Positions 1-5,621 of a stretch of 8,540 nt of DNA are shown in pieces. The position numbers and the translations under genes are program-made. Source of the DNA: an uncultured Pseudomonadota bacterium. GTDB taxonomy: Bacteria; Bdellovibrionota_B; Oligoflexia; Oligoflexales; Bog-1112. The DNA lies in NCBI GenBank assembly GCA_937896265.1, contig CALBMD010000403.1:1-8540 (forward strand). Direction: 5' to 3'. The notes beneath the pieces were generated by a model. It was given only the letters and a program-made list of their open reading frames with translations, had not been told where the DNA came from and searched no databases. The stretch's first letter is position 1. Every line of letters starts with the position of its first letter.

Positions 1-51
1 AGATCTACACAGGCGAAGACACTCTTTCCCTACACGACGCTCTTCCGATCT
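1..51 (+). other. Illumina TruSeq P5 adapter (assembly contamination)
   Basis: Bases 1-10 match the end of the P5 flow-cell oligo, bases 11-18 (AGGCGAAG) match the TruSeq HT i5 index D505, and bases 19-51 match the TruSeq read-1 primer site ending in GCTCTTCCGATCT. The match is end to end and in the right order, so this is library-construction sequence, not genome. Real sequence starts at base 52. The contig was therefore built from untrimmed reads, and its left end is an assembly end. The adapter identity is from general knowledge of the oligos; the sequence match is read directly. Confidence 0.98.
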
Positions 52-241
52 CCACAGGAATTTCGCCGTATAAGGCAACGTAGGTCAGTGGCATATCTTG
101 GTTCAGCTCTTCATAGGACAAAGATTCAATTTCTTCAATGCTAAGCTCTGGCATCCAAATTTTTCCAAGAACTTCATGCCAAATAGTTGCAAGCGCTGGT
201 ATGGCGTGCGGGTGATTTTTTAGAAGGTCAATTTTGATCAT
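52..241 (-). CDS. GNAT family N-acetyltransferase, N-terminal part only
   Basis: This is the first 63 residues of a probable GCN5-related acetyltransferase, which would move an acetyl group from acetyl-CoA to an amine. The visible part is an N-terminal helix (residues 10-26) with the pattern LATIWHEVLGKIWMPE, followed by PLTYVALYGEIPV (51-63), the usual strand 2-turn-strand 3 segment with a hydrophobic-acidic turn. The acetyl-CoA-binding motif A would come later and is missing. The ATG at 241 has only a weak GGA about nine bases upstream. The gene starts 27 bases after the stop of the hydrolase gene on the same strand, so it is probably the last visible gene of that unit. A naive translation continues into the adapter and gains a false tail containing GRASCRERV; the true residue 64 is probably Gly. 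The family call rests on short sequence only. Confidence 0.75.
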
Positions 242-268
242 ACAAACTGTTCCAGAGTTGATACCACA

Positions 269-1326
269 CTATTTCTGCTTCAGAAACTCGCCAATCTCAT
301 TGTTGATAAGTCTCTTTACCTCTACCGATCTCGATCCGCATTGATTGTTAGTATATCTAGTAAAAGGCCATTTTATGTATGCGTTGTCCGAAAATCCGTT
401 ATGACCAATATCGCACTCTGTAATTTCCCGAAAAATACAGTTAATGCGATCCTTACAGAATTCGCGAAAATAATCGCCACTCGAAAGGTGTACATTACTA
501 AGTGCCGTTTTAGATCAAATGGAAATTCAAGTTCATAAGTCCATCCATCCATATTGACTGACGATTGACAAGATGGCTCATTAAGACAACCTTGCAGTGC
601 GACCATGCCACCATGGGAATGGCCAATCATGTGTACTTTGGACCAATTAGCAGCTGATAAAGATAATTCTTTGCGTGCTTTAAGTTCTTTCAATGCAAAC
701 GCAACATCTTTCACCCAAAGATTATGCTCTTCTTTGCGGTAAGTGATGAGTTCAGGCTTAGAAGCAGGGTAACGTGACAAAATTTCTGTCAACTTTTTAC
801 TAGGCGCAATAGGTTTTGATGTTTGTGAGATTTTTGAGATTGCTGCGCCAAAAGGAAAGTCTATTCCGACAACGATAAAACCTAAGCTTGTTAACGTTTC
901 TGCAAGATCCGTATGCTCCTCAATTGGACCACCGCCAAGGCCGTGAAAGAGGAAAACAACAGGGTATGATCCAGTCCGAGCTGCAAGATTAGCCTTTGAT
1001 CGCACCTGTTCTTGGTATACCATTTCAGCAATGAATCTTGGTGCGCCATTTGACGCTTGCTCAAAGATCAGATCACGTTTTGTATAGCCCCACTGGGCAA
1101 ACTGTGTTTCCCTGCTATCAATAGCGGGATACCAAATACAGATCGGCAGTTCTCTTGCCAAATTTTCATCGTGAAGATCTTTTCGGGATGTATCAATAAG
1201 ATTTAGCTCATGAGTTCCAATGGAAGAGTTGAGAGTCGGGAAGTCATAATGAAAGAGGTGGTATGCTTGTACGAGGTAAGGGTAGAGCACTATATTCGAT
1301 AGCAATAATATTTTATAAATAGACAT
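269..1326 (-). pseudogene. PAF-acetylhydrolase-like alpha/beta hydrolase, frameshifted
   Basis: This is a predicted exported serine esterase/lipase of the platelet-activating-factor acetylhydrolase type. From the ATG at 1326, a hydrophobic N-terminus (residues 4-21) looks like a signal peptide. Then come the oxyanion motif HGLGGG (128-133), IDFPFG (155-160), the nucleophile elbow GHSHGG with Ser237, and NMDGW with the likely catalytic Asp260. The reading frame then loses similarity and stops at 373. In the next frame the lost C-terminus is plain: it contains DIGHNGFSD, which supplies the catalytic His, and it ends at a TAG at 269-271. A missing A in the run at 508-511 (TTTT on the + strand) would restore a 352-residue protein. 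The frameshift is either a real mutation or an assembly error near the contig end. An in-frame TTG at 1344 is a worse start, because GGAGG at 1338-1342 overlaps it and serves the ATG at 1326. Confidence 0.85.
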
Positions 1327-1337
1327 AAGTTCTATAG

Positions 1338-1342
1338 CCTCC
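1338..1342 (-). promoter_or_regulatory. Ribosome binding site of the hydrolase gene
   Basis: GGAGG on the - strand lies 11 bases before the ATG at 1326, in the short gap after the phosphotransferase stop. It overlaps the alternative TTG codon at 1342-1344, so it decides in favour of the ATG. The spacing is slightly long. Confidence 0.55.
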
Positions 1343-1349
1343 AACTGCT

Positions 1350-2384
1350 TTACAATGAGCGTAATTCCGGTGGTAAAAATTGCTCTGACCGCAAGGCTAT
1401 CTCAACCACCTGACCGGGTTCAAACTGCAAGGCAAGCTGCCGCAAGCTTTGCATGCGGTTTTCGCCTCCGGGTTCGGTCAGGAAGATTTCTTCGCAGTAT
1501 TCAGCGATGTCTCGCACAATCCGTTCATAGCGATAGTAGGCCAGTCCAATTGGATCAGCCTGCCTTTGATCGCCGTAGCCCTGATAAAATAGCGTCTCTT
1601 CCTGTTCAGGTATGCGCGCTTTACCAAACAACCCACTGGCTATAAACATCAGGTCTCGTTCTTTGGGCGCTAAAATGATTGTATCCCAATCAACCACGTA
1701 GAATATACCGTCAGGCTGGATCAGCATATTCCAGGCATGGATATCGCCATGACAGAGGACAAAAGGCGGCAGGTTAGTTTGCAGCGCTGCACCTAAACGT
1801 TCCGCGCGCCGGACAAGAGTATCCACAATTGGGCGCTGACGCTTGAGCAGATCCGCTAGCGCCGCTGAAACCGGATCATCAAATGTTGTTTCAGCGATCT
1901 GTTGCTGGAACTGTCTCACCTGCTTTCGCCACTGTCTCGAAAAGCTTTCTTTAGGAATTCTCTCTGCAATCTTGGGCGCCAAGACAGCCATATGAATGCA
2001 TTTAAGCATCTGCCCGAATTCGATCCACTGCGCATCACTCAGACCCGCGTCGTGCCCATCCTGGCCAGCGATAAAGGGGTAAACGCTTAGGTGGAATCCG
2101 TTTATGTGTGCCCATACTTGCCCATCGCGGGTTGTTAAGGGGGTGACGATATGCGGGACGCCTTGGTTGCATAGAAGCTTGGGTATGAGCAGCGACATCT
2201 CGTGAAAATTTTCCAGCCGCATCTTTACAAAGTACGCTGCACCATTCTCGGCTTCTGCGCGGTACACCGCTGTATTGTGATCTGCCCCCAAGGGCAAAAA
2301 TGTAATATGCTGGATTGTTATAGCAAAATTTTTATGCAAGCAGTCGATAACTGCTGCATCTTGGATATTTGGTTTGTCGAGCAC
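1350..2384 (-). CDS. APH-family phosphotransferase, APH(9)-like
   Basis: This is a predicted cytoplasmic kinase of the aminoglycoside phosphotransferase/choline kinase fold, which moves phosphate from ATP to a small-molecule hydroxyl. In the 344-residue protein, YFVKM carries the likely ATP-binding Lys54, CHGDIHAWNM (211-220) is the Brenner catalytic loop with Asp214 and Asn219, and VVDWD gives the Mg-binding Asp232. The following APKERDLMFI, FYQGYG and YYRYERIVRDIAEY closely resemble, from memory, the spectinomycin kinase APH(9)-Ia of Legionella (about 330 residues). Substrate identity is not proven, since many relatives have other or unknown substrates. The start is GTG with AAGGA six bases upstream. 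Sampled 60-base blocks in the C-terminal three quarters run 50-62% GC, against below 40% in neighbouring genes, a sign of transfer. The gene heads the probable unit with the hydrolase and GNAT genes. Confidence 0.85.
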   Translation of the reverse strand: MLDKPNIQDAAVIDCLHKNFAITIQHITFLPLGADHNTAVYRAEAENGAAYFVKMRLENFHEMSLLIPKLLCNQGVPHIVTPLTTRDGQVWAHINGFHLSVYPFIAGQDGHDAGLSDAQWIEFGQMLKCIHMAVLAPKIAERIPKESFSRQWRKQVRQFQQQIAETTFDDPVSAALADLLKRQRPIVDTLVRRAERLGAALQTNLPPFVLCHGDIHAWNMLIQPDGIFYVVDWDTIILAPKERDLMFIASGLFGKARIPEQEETLFYQGYGDQRQADPIGLAYYRYERIVRDIAEYCEEIFLTEPGGENRMQSLRQLALQFEPGQVVEIALRSEQFLPPELRSL

Positions 2385-2390
2385 GAATAT

Positions 2391-2395
2391 TCCTT
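2391..2395 (-). promoter_or_regulatory. Ribosome binding site of the phosphotransferase gene
   Basis: AAGGA on the - strand lies six bases before the GTG at 2382-2384. It supports this non-ATG start; no ATG occurs at the expected position for the family N-terminus. Confidence 0.6.
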
Positions 2396-2407
2396 GCTGT
2401 TAGAATA

Positions 2408-2426
2408 GCGTGAGTATCTGTCACGC
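2408..2426. repeat. Inverted repeat in the phosphotransferase leader
   Basis: GCGTGA (2408-2413) and TCACGC (2421-2426) are perfect inverted copies with a seven-base spacer. The repeat sits 24 bases before the GTG start. It could be a repressor operator or an RNA hairpin next to the RBS. No T-run follows on the - strand, so it is not a typical terminator. Confidence 0.5.
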
Positions 2427-2445
2427 AGTTCCTCCAGTTTACCGT

Positions 2446-2474
2446 ATAAAATACCCTATCGAAATCAAAATCAA
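2446..2474 (-). promoter_or_regulatory. Candidate sigma70 promoter for the phosphotransferase unit
   Basis: On the - strand, TTGATT (2469-2474) and TTTTAT (2446-2451) are separated by 17 bases. Each matches the -35 and -10 consensus at four of six positions. The transcript would start near 2438 and carry the inverted repeat at 2408-2426 in its leader. This is a weak call in an AT-rich stretch. Confidence 0.3.
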
Positions 2475-2555
2475 ACATCTAAACTCTTGTGAAGACAGGC
2501 TAAATAGTCCATATAATCATAGTCTTGTTTCGGCAAAACCTTGATGATATTTCTC

Positions 2556-2822
2556 TTAAAATATGGGAGTATGAGCGCCAGAAGTAGCGTATAGGTTCAT
2601 ATATGGAAAAATTGCGGTCCACGCAGATATGAGAAGAATGATGGGATATAGACAGAAGAAGGGTGGAAACACAACGGCAAATTCAAGGATCCTGCAGTAA
2701 AAGTCGGTTGCTTCGTATTGAACGACTATGAATTTTCTAAATAGAACCGAAAACTTGATTGCAAGTGTATCAAACCACCTTTCAAATGATGGCTGGTGCT
2801 CGCTAACACAAAGAAATACCAT
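2556..2822 (-). CDS. Doubtful small membrane ORF
   Basis: This is an 88-codon ORF with an ATG start but no convincing RBS. The product is unusually rich in aromatic residues and has one clear hydrophobic stretch, FAVVFPPFFCLYPIILLISA (residues 48-67). I recognise no family. It lies between the phosphotransferase and the GNAT gene on the same strand. It may be a chance ORF or the remnant of a membrane protein gene. The flanking non-coding bases (2475-2555 and 2823-2889) show nothing further that I can support. Confidence 0.25.
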   Translation of the reverse strand: MVFLCVSEHQPSFERWFDTLAIKFSVLFRKFIVVQYEATDFYCRILEFAVVFPPFFCLYPIILLISAWTAIFPYMNLYATSGAHTPIF

Positions 2823-2889
2823 CGGAGTCTATTGAGAAAGTTATAAATCAATCCCTAGATATGTCGTAAGTAAAAAGTTAGGTAGTTTG

Positions 2890-3360
2890 TCATAATTTAT
2901 CATCAATAGATAATTTCATCCCAAAGTGGGAAGGGGTAAAGCCAAATCGTTCATAAAAGCGGTGCGAATCTAATCTAGTCCTATTAGTTGTGAGCTGAAC
3001 TTTCTTGGCACCATATTGTTTGCCCCAGTGTATCGCTTGATCCAAGACCCACTTACCAACCCCTTGGCTGCGGATTTGTTCACTAACATGCAACGATTCG
3101 ATTTGCAGCCGCCTTGCCCCACAGTGGGACAAATAGGGAAGGATAGTGAGATGGCAAGTTGCCACTATAAAATCTTTGATTTCGACTACCATCAAAAAAT
3201 GATTTGGATTGCTACCAATCTCCTTGAATATCTGTCGATATGACTCAAAATCATTGGGATTTTCACGCCCTGCTCCAAGTCTGTCTTGAGATAATAGATC
3301 GATAATTCTAGGCAGATCATTTATTGTAGCTTTTCGGTAGCTTAATTCTTCTGCGATCAT
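2890..3360 (-). CDS. GNAT family N-acetyltransferase
   Basis: This is a cytoplasmic acetyl-CoA-dependent N-acetyltransferase of 156 residues, a normal length for a single GNAT domain. The N-terminus LSYRKATINDLPRIIDLL (6-23) is the standard strand 1-helix 1 opening. Strand 4 and motif A follow as LQIESLHVSEQIRSQGVGKWVL, where R97-x-Q-G-V-G102 is the pyrophosphate-binding loop. The end, SHRFYERFGF (132-141), is the typical motif B with the conserved Tyr. The substrate cannot be read from the sequence. The ATG at 3360 places the domain start correctly, with AGGTGG just upstream at rather short spacing. A GTG at 3408 and an ATG at 3402 are in frame, but they would add a 14-16 residue extension unusual for the family and would overlap the palindrome at 3388-3399. 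Confidence 0.9.
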   Translation of the reverse strand: MIAEELSYRKATINDLPRIIDLLSQDRLGAGRENPNDFESYRQIFKEIGSNPNHFLMVVEIKDFIVATCHLTILPYLSHCGARRLQIESLHVSEQIRSQGVGKWVLDQAIHWGKQYGAKKVQLTTNRTRLDSHRFYERFGFTPSHFGMKLSIDDKL

Positions 3361-3378
3361 ATCCCACCTATTTTTACT

Positions 3379-3430
3379 AAAGTGTAAATACCATGGTATC
3401 ATCCACACAAAATATCAAATTTTACACTTT
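3379..3430. repeat. Nested inverted repeats upstream of the GNAT gene
   Basis: AAAGTGTAAA (3379-3388) and TTTACACTTT (3421-3430) are a perfect 10-base inverted pair, 32 bases apart. Between them lies a perfect 12-base palindrome, ATACCATGGTAT (3388-3399), sharing one base with the left arm. The set begins 19 bases before the GNAT start at 3360, where a promoter or operator would be expected. It could bind a dimeric regulator or fold in RNA. Confidence 0.5.
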
Positions 3431-3509
3431 CACGCTTCTGAGTCAATTCTGTAATGGGTCACAATCTAAGGATTTAGAATACTGCTCAGGTTTGCGAAAT
3501 ACTTCTACG

Positions 3510-3704
3510 TTAAATTGCATACCCATCTGTGATAAGTATTTTGTAGCCGATTTCTTTTAATTTGGATTGTACCAAATCTCGCGCTTCAATTGTGGTACCT
3601 TCGCGAAGACAGAGGAAGCGAAACCAAGCGCTGAATGATCTAGGATCTTTGCTTTCTCGAGGTGTTGCATTGATATTTAGGTGGCTATGGGTATGAAGAT
3701 TGCT
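3510..3704 (-). pseudogene. Start-less open frame, possible gene remnant
   Basis: The non-coding gap 3409-3725 holds one 64-codon open frame bounded by TAA at 3705-3707 and TAA at 3510-3512. It has no ATG, GTG or TTG in a usable place. The conceptual peptide looks protein-like: SFSAWFRFLCLREGTT (23-38), then a plausible amphipathic helix and a strand, LVQSKLKEIGYKILITDGYA (44-63). It shares its frame with the upstream secreted-protein gene but is separated from it by two stop codons. It may be the 3' end of a decayed gene or chance. I recognise no family. Confidence 0.3.
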
Positions 3705-3725
3705 TTATTTTGTAAAAACAGGAAT

Positions 3726-5027
3726 TTAATCCTGCGAAGCGTGGGTTGTATACTTGGATTTAAACAATGTGGAAAAATCTTTTTGGTTGTTCAGTATGCT
3801 TTCCAGCCAAAGATCGACTGTGCGCTTTAACCGATGACCCGTTTCCATGCTTAGCAATAGAGAATCAGCTAAAATTTCACCTACTGCTCCGCCACCACGT
3901 TCTATTTGAACTCCGTGCTCTTGCATCCACGCTATTTTTGCAATTATATTTATCTTTTCTTCCAAAGATTGGTTTGCGCGTAACTCTGAGTAGACTCTTG
4001 TCGCCTGCTTTATCAAAAACAAAATATCATCAACAGCCGCGTGGAAAACCATAAAACCAGAGGGGTTCATAGGCACTAGTTGAATGCCTATAAAGCCATA
4101 GTTGTAAATAGGCCATATCGCAGTCATCTTTCGTTCATCAATTTCATGCGCAAGAATCTCTTTGGGTGTACCCAAAGGGTAGTAGTGGTCTTTGTTGTTG
4201 TAGGGAGGCAGCTTAGACAGCTCAGATATATTCGGATTTGAGCTAGATACTTGCAGCTCTTTTACATCTCCAAACTGCTCTTCCCTAAGTTTTACAAACC
4301 CTTCTGGTAGATTCGAGCTAAGATTTAAAAATCCTGTGGGTGCAGTTGATTCAGAAAAAAATTTAGTGAAGGCGTTTTTGTTGTCTTGAAATCTAATGCT
4401 ACTAAAATTTATTTCAGTAAAAAGTTTGACTACTCTTAATGGCTTAGTTGTATCGGGATTCATTAAGGCATTTGGGTTGCCAAAAGGCTTTGCTGACGAA
4501 TAGTCAACCCCTAATAAACAAGCCATGAATCTAGAGTAATAACCTAAATTTACTTCTAATTGGCAACAAGCAACAAAATAACGACATAAGTATATGAAAT
4601 GCAGAATTTGCGAGTAGAAGTTCTCTTTTGGGTTTTGCTTATCCGCTTTGATAAGCTCGCTAATTACATGAATTACTTTGTCGCGTTGAAAATTAAAAAC
4701 CTTCTGGCTACCGTACATAGCTTTTAATAATTGGCGGCTCTCTTTCATTTTTGGTGCATCGGCATCAACCCTCTGCAAATTCCCAATCACATCAGCGAGG
4801 GAGCTTATTACTAAATCCAAGCTATAACCGCTCTCCTTTTTTATCAAAAAATCGTATCGTTCTAATAATAATTGCTTAGATTGGCTTTCCTTGAACTCTC
4901 TAGGATTTTTTGAAGCGATAAAGGCGAATGTTTGTTCTAAAATGGAATGAGGATCTGCCGCTGCCATAGCAAAGTTGGAAGAAATAAGGCTAATAATTAT
5001 TTGAATTTGCAAAAGTATTTTAAACAT
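3726..5027 (-). CDS. Predicted secreted protein of unknown function
   Basis: This is a 433-residue protein that I do not recognise. Residues 1-22 form a Sec signal peptide: a Lys near the start, the hydrophobic run ILLQIQIIISLISS, and a likely cut after AMA. The mature part is mostly helical in character to about residue 180, with a hydrophobic, Cys-containing segment (FIYLCRYFVACCQLEV, 144-159; another Cys at 170). A Ser/Asn/Pro-rich middle (180-290) follows, then a compact C-terminal part with ILAHEIDERK (291-300), IWPIYNYGFIGIQLVPM (304-320), and a striking W367-x3-H371-G-x4-ERGGGAVGEIL segment (376-386) that looks conserved. The ATG is preceded by a weak GAG five bases upstream. Gene context gives no function: crcB diverges from it. 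A periplasmic enzyme or a secreted host-directed protein are both open options. Confidence 0.8.
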   Translation of the reverse strand: MFKILLQIQIIISLISSNFAMAAADPHSILEQTFAFIASKNPREFKESQSKQLLLERYDFLIKKESGYSLDLVISSLADVIGNLQRVDADAPKMKESRQLLKAMYGSQKVFNFQRDKVIHVISELIKADKQNPKENFYSQILHFIYLCRYFVACCQLEVNLGYYSRFMACLLGVDYSSAKPFGNPNALMNPDTTKPLRVVKLFTEINFSSIRFQDNKNAFTKFFSESTAPTGFLNLSSNLPEGFVKLREEQFGDVKELQVSSSNPNISELSKLPPYNNKDHYYPLGTPKEILAHEIDERKMTAIWPIYNYGFIGIQLVPMNPSGFMVFHAAVDDILFLIKQATRVYSELRANQSLEEKINIIAKIAWMQEHGVQIERGGGAVGEILADSLLLSMETGHRLKRTVDLWLESILNNQKDFSTLFKSKYTTHASQD

Positions 5028-5110
5028 TGAATCTCAAACCTAAGTGAAACTTAGCATAATAACGGCATTAAAATTTTTTTTCAAATGAATATTCAATTGC
5101 TAGGCTACCT

Positions 5111-5118
5111 ATTATAAT
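5111..5118. promoter_or_regulatory. Palindromic -10 element in the divergent intergenic region
   Basis: ATTATAAT is its own reverse complement, so it contains a perfect TATAAT on the + strand (5113-5118) and on the - strand (5111-5116). It lies between the divergent crcB gene and the unknown secreted protein gene, about 100 and 85 bases from their starts. Good -35 boxes are not evident on either side, so promoter activity in either direction is an inference. Confidence 0.35.
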
Positions 5119-5172
5119 AAAAAGATGCCTTCTAAAAGGGATTTTAAAGTGTTTGCATTATCAGTGTCTTGT

Positions 5173-5203
5173 TGGCGGATGATCTGACAACGTAAACTCG
5201 CCA
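5173..5203 (+). other. Candidate hairpin in the crcB leader
   Basis: TGGCG (5173-5177) can pair with CGCCA (5199-5203), extended by one G-U pair. An alternative pairing, GTTG (5171-5174) with CAAC (5188-5191), would compete with it. The structure sits 17 bases before the crcB start codon. It does not show the conserved blocks of the crcB-type fluoride riboswitch as I know them, so I list it only as a possible leader structure. Confidence 0.3.
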
Positions 5204-5220
5204 CAAATTGAGGAGAGAAT

Positions 5221-5604
5221 ATGAGATTGGCTTATATTGTTATTTTTGGCGTCCTTGGAGTGTTGGCTCGTTACTATGGAGGAATCTATGTGGCAAAATT
5301 GCTCCCATCTTCATTTCCTTATGGGACCTTTCTTATCAATATATCGGGAGCGTTTTTGATCGGCGCTATTTATGTTTTTGGTGTTGAAAGAGCCTTAATT
5401 TCTTCAAATCTAAGAGTTGGCATAATAGTTGGGTTTCTAGGTGGCTATACCACATTTTCTGCTTATTGCCTTGATGGGGTTCGTTTAATAGAAGATGCGC
5501 ATTTTGCAACGGCAGGATTATACTTCATTTTAAGCCCACTTCTTGGTGCCATTGCCACAGTTGCGGGTATACTTCTAGCGCGTAGCGTATGCTATTATTT
5601 TTAA
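5221..5604 (+). CDS. crcB: Fluoride channel CrcB/FluC
   Basis: This is an inner-membrane fluoride channel that lets F- leave the cytoplasm and works as a dual-topology homodimer (family knowledge). The 127-residue length is typical. There are four membrane segments at about 3-21, 34-54, 64-84 and 98-120. Family marks are LARYY with Arg17, GTFLINISG (35-43) with the pore Asn40, and GFLGGYTTFSAY (71-82), which holds the sodium-site turn and the Phe-box Phe79. The second Phe-box position, usually Phe in TTFSTF, is Tyr82 here. AGGAG lies five bases before the ATG. It is the only + strand gene, divergent from the secreted protein gene and convergent with the copper oxidase, whose stop is 17 bases away. 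No second fluC partner is nearby, consistent with a homodimer. I see no clear fluoride riboswitch in the leader. Confidence 0.96.
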   Translation: MRLAYIVIFGVLGVLARYYGGIYVAKLLPSSFPYGTFLINISGAFLIGAIYVFGVERALISSNLRVGIIVGFLGGYTTFSAYCLDGVRLIEDAHFATAGLYFILSPLLGAIATVAGILLARSVCYYF

Positions 5605-5621
5605 GTAATAAAAGAGATCTG

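Noticed and set aside
320..331. CTCTACCGATCT resembles the adapter end CTCTTCCGATCT, suggesting a second adapter junction.
   Set aside because: It has a mismatch, no further adapter sequence precedes it, and it lies in the continuous repaired reading frame of the hydrolase C-terminus.
341..538. 65-codon + strand ORF.
   Set aside because: It is antisense to the hydrolase C-terminus, which shows family motifs; the ORF has no RBS or family features.
1355..1645. 96-codon + strand ORF, with two more at 1902-2090 and 2202-2408.
   Set aside because: They are antisense to the phosphotransferase, whose motifs are complete; their products are low-complexity antisense translations.
3016..3243. 75-codon + strand ORF.
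   Set aside because: It is antisense to the GNAT motif A region, which is well supported on the other strand.
3767..4054. 95-codon + strand ORF.
   Set aside because: It is antisense to the C-terminal part of the secreted protein gene and has no RBS.
5120..5220. Fluoride riboswitch upstream of crcB.
   Set aside because: Gene context suggests one, and GGCGGATGATCTGACAACG is superficially similar, but I cannot place the conserved pseudoknot blocks in the right order. A covariance-model search with the fluoride riboswitch Rfam model would decide.
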